In this document: piece after piece, positions 1 through 5,603 of the stretch
Numbering within the stretch: the stretch's first letter is position 1
Layout: every line of letters begins with the position of its first letter
Source: Amnimonas aquatica
Lineage (GTDB): Bacteria; Pseudomonadota; Gammaproteobacteria; Pseudomonadales; Moraxellaceae
Assembly: GCF_002943415.1 (NCBI RefSeq)
Contig: NZ_PTQZ01000077.1
Span: 274-7,491, forward strand
Length of the DNA stretch: 7,218 nucleotides
Direction: 5' to 3'
Notes under the pieces: generated by a model
Told to the model about the DNA's origin: nothing
Databases searched by the model: none
What the model saw: the letters and a program-made list of their open reading frames with translations, nothing else
Program-made: the position numbers and the translations under genes

Positions 1-297
1 ACGCCCCCCGCGCCGCTGGCGACGGATGATGCCGCCGTCCGCGACGTGCGCGTGACCCTGCAGGCCAGCGGCCGCACGCTCACCGTGTCCACCGGCGACT
101 CCCTGCTGGAGGCGCTGGAAGCACAGGGCCTGCGTCCGGCCCATGGCTGCCGCATGGGCATCTGCAACAGCTGCGCCTGCGCCAAGCTCGACGGCGTCAG
201 CCAGGACCTGCACAGCGGCGAACAGAATGCCGACCCCGTTTCCGCCCTGCGCCTGTGCGTCAGCCGCGCACGCGGCGACATCACGCTCGATCTCTGA
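1..297 (+). CDS. Ferredoxin-NAD(P)H oxidoreductase, C-terminal 2Fe-2S domain (5' end outside window)
   Basis: The frame is open from the first base, so only the last 98 residues of a longer protein are present. They form a complete plant-type 2Fe-2S ferredoxin domain: a beta-rich start (residues about 16-32), a helix ending in GLRPAHG, then cysteines at 50, 55 and 58 (C-x4-C-x2-C) and the fourth ligand at 86 in LRLCVS. Cys60 is an extra, probably non-ligand cysteine. A GTG at 46 could make a free-standing ferredoxin, but it has no good ribosome binding site and the frame continues upstream. In known partners of membrane desaturases (P. aeruginosa DesC, M. tuberculosis Rv3230c) this domain is the C-terminal part of a flavin reductase that moves electrons from NAD(P)H to the desaturase. 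The desaturase gene begins 26 nt downstream, which supports that role here. The flavin and nucleotide domains are not visible, so that part is inferred. Confidence 0.88.
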   Translation, partial: TPPAPLATDDAAVRDVRVTLQASGRTLTVSTGDSLLEALEAQGLRPAHGCRMGICNSCACAKLDGVSQDLHSGEQNADPVSALRLCVSRARGDITLDL

Positions 298-323
298 TGC
301 CCGTCACTCCCGGAGCCGACCGC

Positions 324-1490
324 ATGACCTCTTCGACCCGTACCCGAACGCCCCCGCCCGCCCGCTCCCGCAGCCGCGCGCTCACCGCCGGCGAGCTCGC
401 GGCCTTCGGCGCCGAGCTGGATGCCCTGCGCGCCCGCACCGTGGCCGATCTCGGCAAGCGTGATGCCGACTACATCCGCAACGTCGTCAAGGCCGTGCGC
501 TACATCGAGGCCGCAGGCCGCGCGCTGCTGTTCATCGGCGCCGTCAGCCTGGCCTTCCGGCCGGGGCTCATGCTGCCGCTGTGCGGCATCGGCACGCTGC
601 TGCTGGGCATCGCCAAGATCCTCGAGAACATGGAGCTGGGCCACAACGTCATGCACGGCCAGTACGACTGGATGAACGATCCGGCGCTGAACGGCCGCAC
701 CTACGAGTGGGACATCGTCGGCACCAGCGACAACTGGCGGAAGACGCACAACTTCAAGCACCACACCTACACCAACGTGCGCGGCATGGACGACGACATC
801 GGCTACGGCCTGCTGCGCCTGTTCCCGGAACAGCGCTGGCGGCCGTTCTTCCTGGCCCAGCCGGTGATCGCGGTGATCTTCGCGCTGCTGTTCGAATGGG
901 GAGTCGCCATCCAGGACCTGGAGCTGGGCAAGTACTTCGCCGGTCGCAAGAGCAAAAAGCAGCTCCGCGAGGAGTGGCAGCCGGTGGCGCGCAAGATGCG
1001 CCGGCAGCTGGTCAAGGACTACGTGATCTTCCCGCTGCTGGCCGGGCCGTTCTTCCTGCCGGTGCTGGTGGGCAACCTGATCGCGAATGTCATCCGCAAC
1101 CTGTGGACCTACATGATCATTTTCTGCGGGCACTTCACCGCCAACGCCGAGACCTTCCCGAAGAGCGTGACCGAGAACGAAAGCCGCGGCCACTGGTACC
1201 TGCGCCAGATGCGCGGCTCGTCGAACCTGAAGGGCGGCAGGCTGTTCCACATCATGAGCGGCAACCTCAGCCACCAGATCGAGCACCACCTGTTCCCGGA
1301 CATCCCGGCCCGCCGCTATGCCGACATGGCACCGGTGGTGCAGGACATCTGCCGGCGCTACGGCCAGCACTACAACACCGGCCGGCTGTCGGTGCAGTTC
1401 GGCCAGGTGGTCTGGCGCATCCTGCGCCACGCCTTCCCCAGCCGGCCGCCGAAGCGCACGCAGGCGGCGCTGGTCGAGCAGGCTGCCTGA
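324..1490 (+). CDS. Membrane fatty acid (acyl-CoA) desaturase, DesB/DesA3-like
   Basis: This is a 388-residue integral membrane di-iron desaturase that would introduce a cis double bond into an acyl chain using O2 and electrons from the reductase encoded just upstream. The three histidine boxes are intact: HNVMH at 107-111, HNFKHH at 142-147 and HQIEHH at 317-322. His270 in FCGHF is a likely extra metal ligand. Hydrophobic stretches lie at about 66-102, 174-193 and 234-268. The blocks around GHNVMHGQYDWMNDP and the CGHFTANAETF region resemble the DesB (P. aeruginosa) and DesA3 (mycobacterial) acyl-CoA delta-9 desaturases from memory. Regiospecificity cannot be read from sequence, and a linoleoyl-type desaturase is possible. 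The ATG at 324 is preferred because CGGAG lies 8 nt upstream. An ATG at 297 overlaps the upstream stop (TGATG) and would add nine residues; a GTG at 255 is also in frame. Tight spacing implies one transcript with the reductase. Confidence 0.9.
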   Translation: MTSSTRTRTPPPARSRSRALTAGELAAFGAELDALRARTVADLGKRDADYIRNVVKAVRYIEAAGRALLFIGAVSLAFRPGLMLPLCGIGTLLLGIAKILENMELGHNVMHGQYDWMNDPALNGRTYEWDIVGTSDNWRKTHNFKHHTYTNVRGMDDDIGYGLLRLFPEQRWRPFFLAQPVIAVIFALLFEWGVAIQDLELGKYFAGRKSKKQLREEWQPVARKMRRQLVKDYVIFPLLAGPFFLPVLVGNLIANVIRNLWTYMIIFCGHFTANAETFPKSVTENESRGHWYLRQMRGSSNLKGGRLFHIMSGNLSHQIEHHLFPDIPARRYADMAPVVQDICRRYGQHYNTGRLSVQFGQVVWRILRHAFPSRPPKRTQAALVEQAA

Positions 1491-1494
1491 ACCG

Positions 1495-1538
1495 GGCGGC
1501 CGCATACCCATACGACTTATGGGCATATGCGGCCCGCC
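1495..1538 (+). terminator. Strong hairpin after the desaturase gene, terminator-like
   Basis: Starting 4 nt after the desaturase stop, GGCCGCATA plus CCCATA (1498-1512) pairs with TATGGG and TATGCGGCC (1518-1534) around a five-base loop (CGACT), with a two-base CA bulge at 1524-1525. Allowing C1535 to bulge, three more pairs (1495-1497 with 1536-1538) extend the stem to 18 bp. There is no run of T after it, so a classic intrinsic terminator is not certain. It may instead protect the mRNA 3' end, or assist Rho-dependent termination. Confidence 0.6.
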
Positions 1539-1662
1539 ACCCAAAGTCCCGGCGCTCCTAGCCCATGGCAGCGTTCAGGCGCCTTCCGCCGGCTCGCAGA
1601 ATCAGGTCCGGGCGTGACAGGAAGGCACCGGTCCCGGAATGCCGCCACGCCGGGAGAGCCTC

Positions 1663-2052
1663 ATGATCGGGATATGGTCCGCCCACGCCGAAACCGTGGT
1701 GCTGTGGTTCGGCATCGTCACGCTGTTCGTGTTTTCACTGCCGCTGTTCTTCACGCCGCTGCTGTGGGCGAGGATGTTCCTCTGGCGGCTGCCGGCCGAC
1801 ACCGACCTGGCCGTCTACTTCGGCCGCTGCCTGGGCGCGTTCGCGCTGATCATGGACTACCTGCTGATACGCGCCGGCCTCGGCGGCGAAGGCCTGGTGC
1901 CGATCTACGAGATCATGATCCTGTTCAGCGGCCTGATGGTGCCGGTGCACATCTACGGCGCCTGGGCGAAGATCCAGCCCATCACCGAAACGCTGGAGAC
2001 CGGCTTCTGGCTGGCGACCTGCCTGCTGCTGCTGGCCTGCTACCCGGGCTGA
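1663..2052 (+). CDS. Small four-helix membrane protein of unknown function
   Basis: I do not recognise this 129-residue protein. It is almost entirely hydrophobic, with four likely transmembrane helices at about 11-36, 51-70, 79-100 and 112-127. Short polar connectors include the loop RLPADTDLA (42-50) between helices 1 and 2. Conserved-looking features include aromatic and glycine-rich helix faces (YFGRCLGAFALIMDY, VPVHIYGAWAKI) and a buried Asp65, Glu83 and His97. The ATG at 1663 is chosen because GGGAGAG sits 4-6 nt upstream; an ATG at 1639 would add eight residues (MPPRRESL) without a good ribosome binding site. It lies on the desaturase strand but beyond a strong hairpin and 172 nt away, so it probably has its own transcription signal. 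No signal-peptide cleavage site, metal motif or enzyme motif is visible. Codon use is like the neighbours, which supports a real gene. Confidence 0.75.
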   Translation: MIGIWSAHAETVVLWFGIVTLFVFSLPLFFTPLLWARMFLWRLPADTDLAVYFGRCLGAFALIMDYLLIRAGLGGEGLVPIYEIMILFSGLMVPVHIYGAWAKIQPITETLETGFWLATCLLLLACYPG

Positions 2053-2061
2053 TGGCGCGTC

Positions 2062-2092
2062 GGGTGGCGCAGGCGCAGGGCCGGCACCACCC
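2062..2092. terminator. Possible bidirectional terminator between convergent genes
   Basis: The 57 nt between the convergent small membrane protein and DUF445 genes contain GGGTGG (2062-2067) facing CCACCC (2087-2092), with a 19-base GC-rich loop that could pair further (GC with GC inside). An alternative pairing is CGGGTG (2061-2066) with CACCCG (2102-2107). Neither has a T tract. The position between two converging stops makes a shared terminator plausible, but the signal is modest. Confidence 0.35.
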
Positions 2093-2109
2093 ACCAGCGG
2101 ACACCCGGC

Positions 2110-3330
2110 TCAGAGCATGAAGTGGATCTGCATTTCGCCGACCATGAAGCCGAGCACCGCGCCCACAGTGATGAGGATCCACTCCTCTTCCTTGAACGCG
2201 GGCCGCAGCATGCCTTCGAACTCGGTCGGGGTGAGCTGGCGCATGCGCGTGATCAGGGTGTTGCGCACGTCCATGGCGTCTTCGGCGTAGTTTTCCATGT
2301 ACTTCATGGTTTCCGGCAGCTTCTCCAGGATGCGCTCGGCCACGGTGGCCTTCATCTGGATGTACTTCTCGGTGCCGACGGCATAGAGCACCAGCGGACG
2401 CGCCAGGCCGGCCTGCTCGTCGATGACCCGGCGCACGTGCTTCTGCAGCAGGTTGATGACCCGGTCCGAGCGCGGGCCGGTGAACAGCTCTTCCATCATG
2501 AGGCCGGGCGTCAGCATCTGCTTGGAAATGAGCGCGGCGTAGTCGCCGGCGACCTCGTGCTGGCGCTTCAGGAACAGGCCGTGCAGGGTGAAGCCGAAGA
2601 TCTTCTTCGGGTTGAGCGGGCGGAACAGCATCTGCAGCGCCAGCCAGTCGCTGAAGAAGCCGACGAAGCCGCCGAAGGCCGGCAGCATCCAGGGCTGGCG
2701 GAAGACCAGCCAGCACACCATCTGCACCAGGCCGATGACGAAACCGAAGACGAAGCCGGCGGTGCAGAAGAACTTCAGCTCCTGCTTGCCGACGCGCTGG
2801 AAGATCTCGTTCAGCAGCGCCTTGTCCTTCTGCAGGTTGCTGATGACCATGTGGCGGATGTCGAAGTAGCGCGACACGTCGTGCTGCACTTCGCTCATGA
2901 TGGTGGCGACGATCTTCGGCGCCTCGCCCTTCACGCGCCGGATGATGGCCTGGCGCATGAACTCCGGCATGCCCTCCCAGAGCCCCGGCTGGTACTGGTG
3001 CATGACCTCGCGGACGATGTCCTCGGAGGCCTCCATCATGGGCCGCTCGATCTCGCTGGCGATGCGCCTGGGATCCAGGCGGGCGAAGATCTCCTCGGGC
3101 TTGATCAGGCGCTCGGTCATGAGATCGACGGCGATGGTCGCCATTTTCTCCGACTTGCGCGGCACGATGCCCTGCCAGCCGAACCAGGGTTTGATGCCCC
3201 AGAAATTGATCGGGTAGAACATCATCTTGATCGCCACCACCTTGGTGACATAGCCGATGATGCCGCTGATGAACGGAATGGAAATGTAAAGCCACATCTC
3301 GGCCTTGAAGTCAGCGATCAGCGCGTCCAT
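2110..3330 (-). CDS. DUF445 family membrane protein with duplicated domain
   Basis: This 406-residue membrane protein of the DUF445 family has no established biochemical function. Membrane segments are at about 13-36, 188-210, 214-234 and 384-404; the two long segments between them (about 45-185 and 240-380) are charged, helical and probably on the same side of the membrane. The family hallmark occurs twice: G26-YVTKVVAIKMMFYP-40, and G224-FFSDWLALQMLFRP-238. Each is followed by a Gly/Phe-rich turn, a basic segment (IVPRKSEKMA, LFLKRQHEVA) and an IF/LF helix end, so about 60 residues are duplicated. The C-terminal GAVLGFMVGEMQ is the usual closing helix of the family. The ATG at 3330 is preferred; a TTG two codons upstream (3336) is possible. 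The ribosome binding site is weak (GGAA/ATGG). It lies 74 nt after the acyltransferase gene on the same strand, so it could be co-transcribed or use the AT-rich gap. Confidence 0.85.
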   Translation of the reverse strand: MDALIADFKAEMWLYISIPFISGIIGYVTKVVAIKMMFYPINFWGIKPWFGWQGIVPRKSEKMATIAVDLMTERLIKPEEIFARLDPRRIASEIERPMMEASEDIVREVMHQYQPGLWEGMPEFMRQAIIRRVKGEAPKIVATIMSEVQHDVSRYFDIRHMVISNLQKDKALLNEIFQRVGKQELKFFCTAGFVFGFVIGLVQMVCWLVFRQPWMLPAFGGFVGFFSDWLALQMLFRPLNPKKIFGFTLHGLFLKRQHEVAGDYAALISKQMLTPGLMMEELFTGPRSDRVINLLQKHVRRVIDEQAGLARPLVLYAVGTEKYIQMKATVAERILEKLPETMKYMENYAEDAMDVRNTLITRMRQLTPTEFEGMLRPAFKEEEWILITVGAVLGFMVGEMQIHFML

Positions 3331-3404
3331 AGACAACCATTTCCGACAAAAATCAATAAAATAACCACGCGATCGGCCATTATGCGATCAGAACCGCATC
3401 CGCC
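3331..3404 (-). promoter_or_regulatory. AT-rich gap upstream of the DUF445 gene, possible promoter region
   Basis: These 74 nt are far more AT-rich than the surroundings (3341-3366 especially), as expected for a promoter in GC-rich DNA. Reading toward the DUF445 gene, CATAAT lies at about 3379-3384 and T-rich tracts follow, but I cannot find a convincing -35 at the right distance. A direct repeat GCGATC occurs at 3369-3374 and 3384-3389, 15 bp apart, and could be a regulator site or chance. Confidence 0.3.
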
Positions 3405-4073
3405 TCAACCGGCGTTTCCGGGCTCCCGCAGCGGGCCCGACAGGCGCGACGGGTCGGCCGGCACCACGCCCTGGTAACGCGAGATCAGCGCCTTCATGTC
3501 GGCCTCCATGTCACCGGTCGGGTGGAACACCGGCGTGATGCGCAGCTCCTTGCGGCCGAAGTCGAGAATGAAGGGCACGATGGGCACGCCGGCGCGCACG
3601 GCCATGTGATAGAAGCCGCGCTTCCATTCCGGCGCGGCGTGACGGGTGCCCTCGGGGGCGATACCCATGTAGATGCTTTCGCGTTCGGCGAAGCGTGCCA
3701 CCACCTGGTCGATCTGGCCGCCGCGATTGCTGCCGGTGCGGTAGACGGGCATGACATCGAGCCAGCGGAAAAAGGCGCCCAGCGGTCCCTTGAACAGCTC
3801 GGCCTTGGCCATGACGGTGATGCGCAGGCGCAGCGCGAGGATGGTGGCCGCCGCCACGAAGCCATCGCGGTTGGAGGTGTGCGGGGCGCCGATGAACACC
3901 GCCTTGGGTACCATGGGCGCGACGCCGCTGACCCGCCAGCCCATCATGCGCAGCCAGAACACGCCCAGCGCCTGGCTGAACGGCGTGCCGCGGCGCGGCA
4001 CCAGGGGCCCGAGGTCGTCGGCCGTGAGCGTGGCGGCCGGCTCGGCCTGACCGGTGATTGGCGAACGTCCCAT
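3405..4073 (-). CDS. PlsC-type lysophospholipid/1-acylglycerol-phosphate acyltransferase
   Basis: This 222-residue acyltransferase would transfer an acyl group from acyl-CoA or acyl-ACP to a lysophospholipid or glycerol-phosphate acceptor at the membrane surface. The catalytic H-x4-D motif is H65-TSNR-D70 within APHTSNRDG. The acceptor-binding motif EGTR is at 141-144 (GIAPEGTR), and the GVPIVPF block is at 162-168. The segment WLDVMPVYRTGS (104-115) matches the family's usual block 2 region. Only a short amphipathic stretch (about 32-47) could contact membrane, so it may be peripheral. The exact acceptor cannot be told; many such proteins are not the essential PlsC. The ATG at 4073 has AAGGGG 5 nt upstream. 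An open frame continues far upstream, but through the hairpin and in a shadow frame of the dehydrogenase, so it is not part of this gene. The 185 nt gap to the dehydrogenase suggests separate or attenuated expression. Confidence 0.88.
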   Translation of the reverse strand: MGRSPITGQAEPAATLTADDLGPLVPRRGTPFSQALGVFWLRMMGWRVSGVAPMVPKAVFIGAPHTSNRDGFVAAATILALRLRITVMAKAELFKGPLGAFFRWLDVMPVYRTGSNRGGQIDQVVARFAERESIYMGIAPEGTRHAAPEWKRGFYHMAVRAGVPIVPFILDFGRKELRITPVFHPTGDMEADMKALISRYQGVVPADPSRLSGPLREPGNAG

Positions 4074-4117
4074 GAAAACCCCTTGCGCGCGTTGTTGTTT
4101 TTCGCGGTGAAAGCCGA

Positions 4118-4147
4118 ACTTTACTGGCGCCGGGGTGCGGCATGCAA
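4118..4147 (-). promoter_or_regulatory. Weak candidate promoter for the acyltransferase
   Basis: Reading on the minus strand, TTGCAT (4142-4147) is followed after 18 bp by TAAAGT (4118-4123). The matches to the sigma70 consensus are 3/6 and 4/6, so this is weak. It lies 45 nt before the start codon in a locally AT-richer stretch and downstream of the hairpin that ends the dehydrogenase transcript, which is where a promoter would be needed. Confidence 0.25.
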
Positions 4148-4210
4148 TCAAGCAGCGCCGGCACACCGGGACAGCCGGCACCTCCGGCACGCGCAGGATG
4201 AGCGCCCGCC

Positions 4211-4246
4211 GTGTCGCCCGGCCGGCAAGGCCGGCCCGGACGACAC
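4211..4246 (-). terminator. Long hairpin just after the acyl-CoA dehydrogenase stop
   Basis: GTGTCG (4211-4216) pairs with CGACAC (4241-4246). After one C/A mismatch, CC pairs with GG, and after a single C bulge GGCCGGC (4220-4226) pairs with GCCGGCC (4230-4236) around a three-base AAG loop. That is a stem of about 15 bp, 12 nt after the dehydrogenase stop on the minus strand. There is no T tract following it. It should be very stable and likely ends or stabilises the dehydrogenase transcript. Confidence 0.55.
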
Positions 4247-4258
4247 CACGGGACCGCC

Positions 4259-5431
4259 TCAGAACGTGCGCGCGATCAGCTCCTTCATGATCTCGTTGGT
4301 GCCGCCGTAGATGCGGTTGGCGCGGGTATCGACATAGGCCTGGGCGACCGGGTACTCGAGCATGAAGCCGTAGCCGCCATGCAGCTGCACGCACTCGTCG
4401 ACAACCTTGGACATGAGATCGGAGACCCAGTACTTGGCAGCCGCGGCGGCATCCACCTGCAGCGTGCCCTGGATCTGCTCCTCGATGCAGCGGTCCACGA
4501 AAACGCGCGCGATCTGGGTTTCGGTGCGCAGCTCGGCGAGCTTGAACTTGCTGTTCTGGTAGGCCGCCACCGGCTTGCCGAACACCTTGCGGTCGCGAAC
4601 GTAGGCCAGCGTGTGGGCCAGCACCGACTCGCAACCGGCGGCGCACATGATGGCGATCATCAGACGTTCCCAGGCCAGCTCCTTCATGAGCATGATGAAG
4701 CCCATGCCTTCCATGCCGACCAGATTGGACTTGGGCACGCGCACGTTGTCGAAGAACAGCTCGCAGGTGTCCTGGCCCTTCATGCCGACCTTCTTCAGCG
4801 GCCTGCCCTTGGTGAAGCCCGGACGGTCGGCTTCGATCAGCAGCAGCGAGATGTTGCCGGCGCCGCCGGAGACATCGCCGGTCTTCACCACCACCACGGC
4901 GATATCGCAGAGGTAGCCGTTGGTGATGAAGATCTTGGAACCGTTGACGATGTAGTCATCGCCGTCCTCGCGCGCGGTGGTGCGCACCGCCTGCAGGTCG
5001 GAGCCGGTGCCCGGCTCGGTCATGGCGATGGCACCGACGGCCTCGCCGCTGGCCATCTTCGGCAGCCACTGCTGCTTCAGCGCTTCGCTGGCGAAGTTGT
5101 TCAGGTAGTTGGCGACGATGTCGGAATGCAGCGAGAAGCCCGAGGCGGAATCGCCGGCGCGCGCCTGCTCTTCCATCAGGATCACGCTGTAGAGACGGTC
5201 CACGCCCGATCCGCCGTATTCGACCGGCATGGTCGGGCACAGCAGGCCGAGCTCGCCGGCCTTGTTCCACAGGTGACGGTCGATGTGCTGCTGCTCTTCC
5301 CACTTCTCGCGGTGGGGCGCCATTTCCTCTTCGAAGAAACGGCGGGCAGTGCGGCGGAAATCCTCGTGCTCGGCGGTGAAGATGGTGCGCGGGATCATGG
5401 CATTCATGGGATTGGGGATGCTGGTGCTCAT
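4259..5431 (-). CDS. Acyl-CoA dehydrogenase, long-chain (LCAD)/isovaleryl-type active site
   Basis: This 390-residue FAD enzyme would catalyse alpha,beta-dehydrogenation of an acyl-CoA, the first step of beta-oxidation or of branched acyl-CoA breakdown, passing electrons to electron-transfer flavoprotein. Length and domain order are normal: N-terminal helices (about 15-125), a central beta domain with the FAD signature AMTEPGTGSD (136-145) and SKIFITNG (165-172), and a C-terminal helical domain with the second signature QLHGGYGFMLEYPV (349-362). The place where medium- and short-chain enzymes carry the catalytic Glu (YEGT) is YGGT here (375-378). The base is therefore probably Glu255 in ELAWERLMIA, on the helix used by LCAD and isovaleryl-CoA dehydrogenase. 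The ending IYGGTNEIMKELIAR is LCAD-like. Exact substrate is unknown. The ATG at 5431 has GGAG 6 nt upstream; in-frame codons extend further upstream through the promoter and are not used. It is divergent from a TetR gene. Confidence 0.93.
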   Translation of the reverse strand: MSTSIPNPMNAMIPRTIFTAEHEDFRRTARRFFEEEMAPHREKWEEQQHIDRHLWNKAGELGLLCPTMPVEYGGSGVDRLYSVILMEEQARAGDSASGFSLHSDIVANYLNNFASEALKQQWLPKMASGEAVGAIAMTEPGTGSDLQAVRTTAREDGDDYIVNGSKIFITNGYLCDIAVVVVKTGDVSGGAGNISLLLIEADRPGFTKGRPLKKVGMKGQDTCELFFDNVRVPKSNLVGMEGMGFIMLMKELAWERLMIAIMCAAGCESVLAHTLAYVRDRKVFGKPVAAYQNSKFKLAELRTETQIARVFVDRCIEEQIQGTLQVDAAAAAKYWVSDLMSKVVDECVQLHGGYGFMLEYPVAQAYVDTRANRIYGGTNEIMKELIARTF

Positions 5432-5461
5432 GCAAAACTCCGGACAGGAAAACGCTGACGA

Positions 5462-5493
5462 CAAACTTAAAATACGGTCGTACAACTTGTTTG
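5462..5493. promoter_or_regulatory. Candidate TetR operator over the dehydrogenase start site
   Basis: A dyad centred between 5477 and 5478: inner arms TACG (5473-5476) and CGTA (5479-5482) around GT, and outer arms CAAAC (5462-5466) and GTTTG (5489-5493), sharing exactly the same centre. Overlapping it is a second small palindrome, ACAACTTGT (5482-5490). It sits at and just downstream of the predicted transcription start of the dehydrogenase, where a repressor would block transcription. Binding by the adjacent TetR protein is inferred from position and symmetry. Confidence 0.5.
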
Positions 5494-5495
5494 CG

Positions 5496-5524
5496 TTTCT
5501 ACGCGCGACCTGAAACACTGTCAA
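5496..5524 (-). promoter_or_regulatory. Sigma70-like promoter for the acyl-CoA dehydrogenase
   Basis: On the minus strand, a perfect -35 TTGACA (5519-5524) is followed by exactly 17 bp and then TAGAAA (5496-5501, 4 of 6 matches to TATAAT). The start point would be near 5489, giving a leader of about 58 nt before the ATG at 5431. This is the best promoter match in the window and lies in its most AT-rich intergenic region. Confidence 0.6.
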
Positions 5525-5531
5525 GGAAATT

Positions 5532-5547
5532 GTGACCGCAAGGTCAC
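5532..5547. promoter_or_regulatory. Perfect GTGACC-GCAA-GGTCAC palindrome upstream of tetR
   Basis: A perfect 6 bp inverted repeat with a four-base spacer lies 57 nt before the tetR start codon and 8 bp upstream of the dehydrogenase -35. It may be an autoregulatory operator for the TetR protein. If transcribed toward tetR, it could fold as an RNA stem with a GCAA (GNRA-type) tetraloop, so a 5' leader hairpin is an alternative. Confidence 0.45.
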
Positions 5548-5603
5548 CGCATCTTGCCGCCCGAAGATGACAGGCATCGCGCAATCCGGGGAGAATCGGC
5601 ACC

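Noticed and set aside
581..1561. A 326-codon frame inside the desaturase in another frame
   Set aside because: Its His/Arg/Pro/Ala-rich translation is what a frame-shifted reading of GC-rich coding DNA gives; the desaturase frame carries all three histidine boxes.
2122..3477. A 451-codon open frame on the plus strand opposite the DUF445 gene
   Set aside because: Its translation is a low-complexity His/Asp/Glu/Leu/Gln-rich sequence typical of an antisense shadow of a GC-rich gene, and the minus strand encodes a clear membrane protein with family motifs.
3405..4646. Reading the acyltransferase as a 413-residue fusion starting at 4646
   Set aside because: The upstream part is an out-of-frame shadow of the dehydrogenase (Arg/Gly/Ala-rich), crosses a strong hairpin, and the ATG at 4073 has its own good ribosome binding site.
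4211..5458. A 415-codon plus-strand frame opposite the acyl-CoA dehydrogenase
   Set aside because: Antisense shadow with no recognisable domain; the opposite strand encodes a full-length, motif-complete enzyme.
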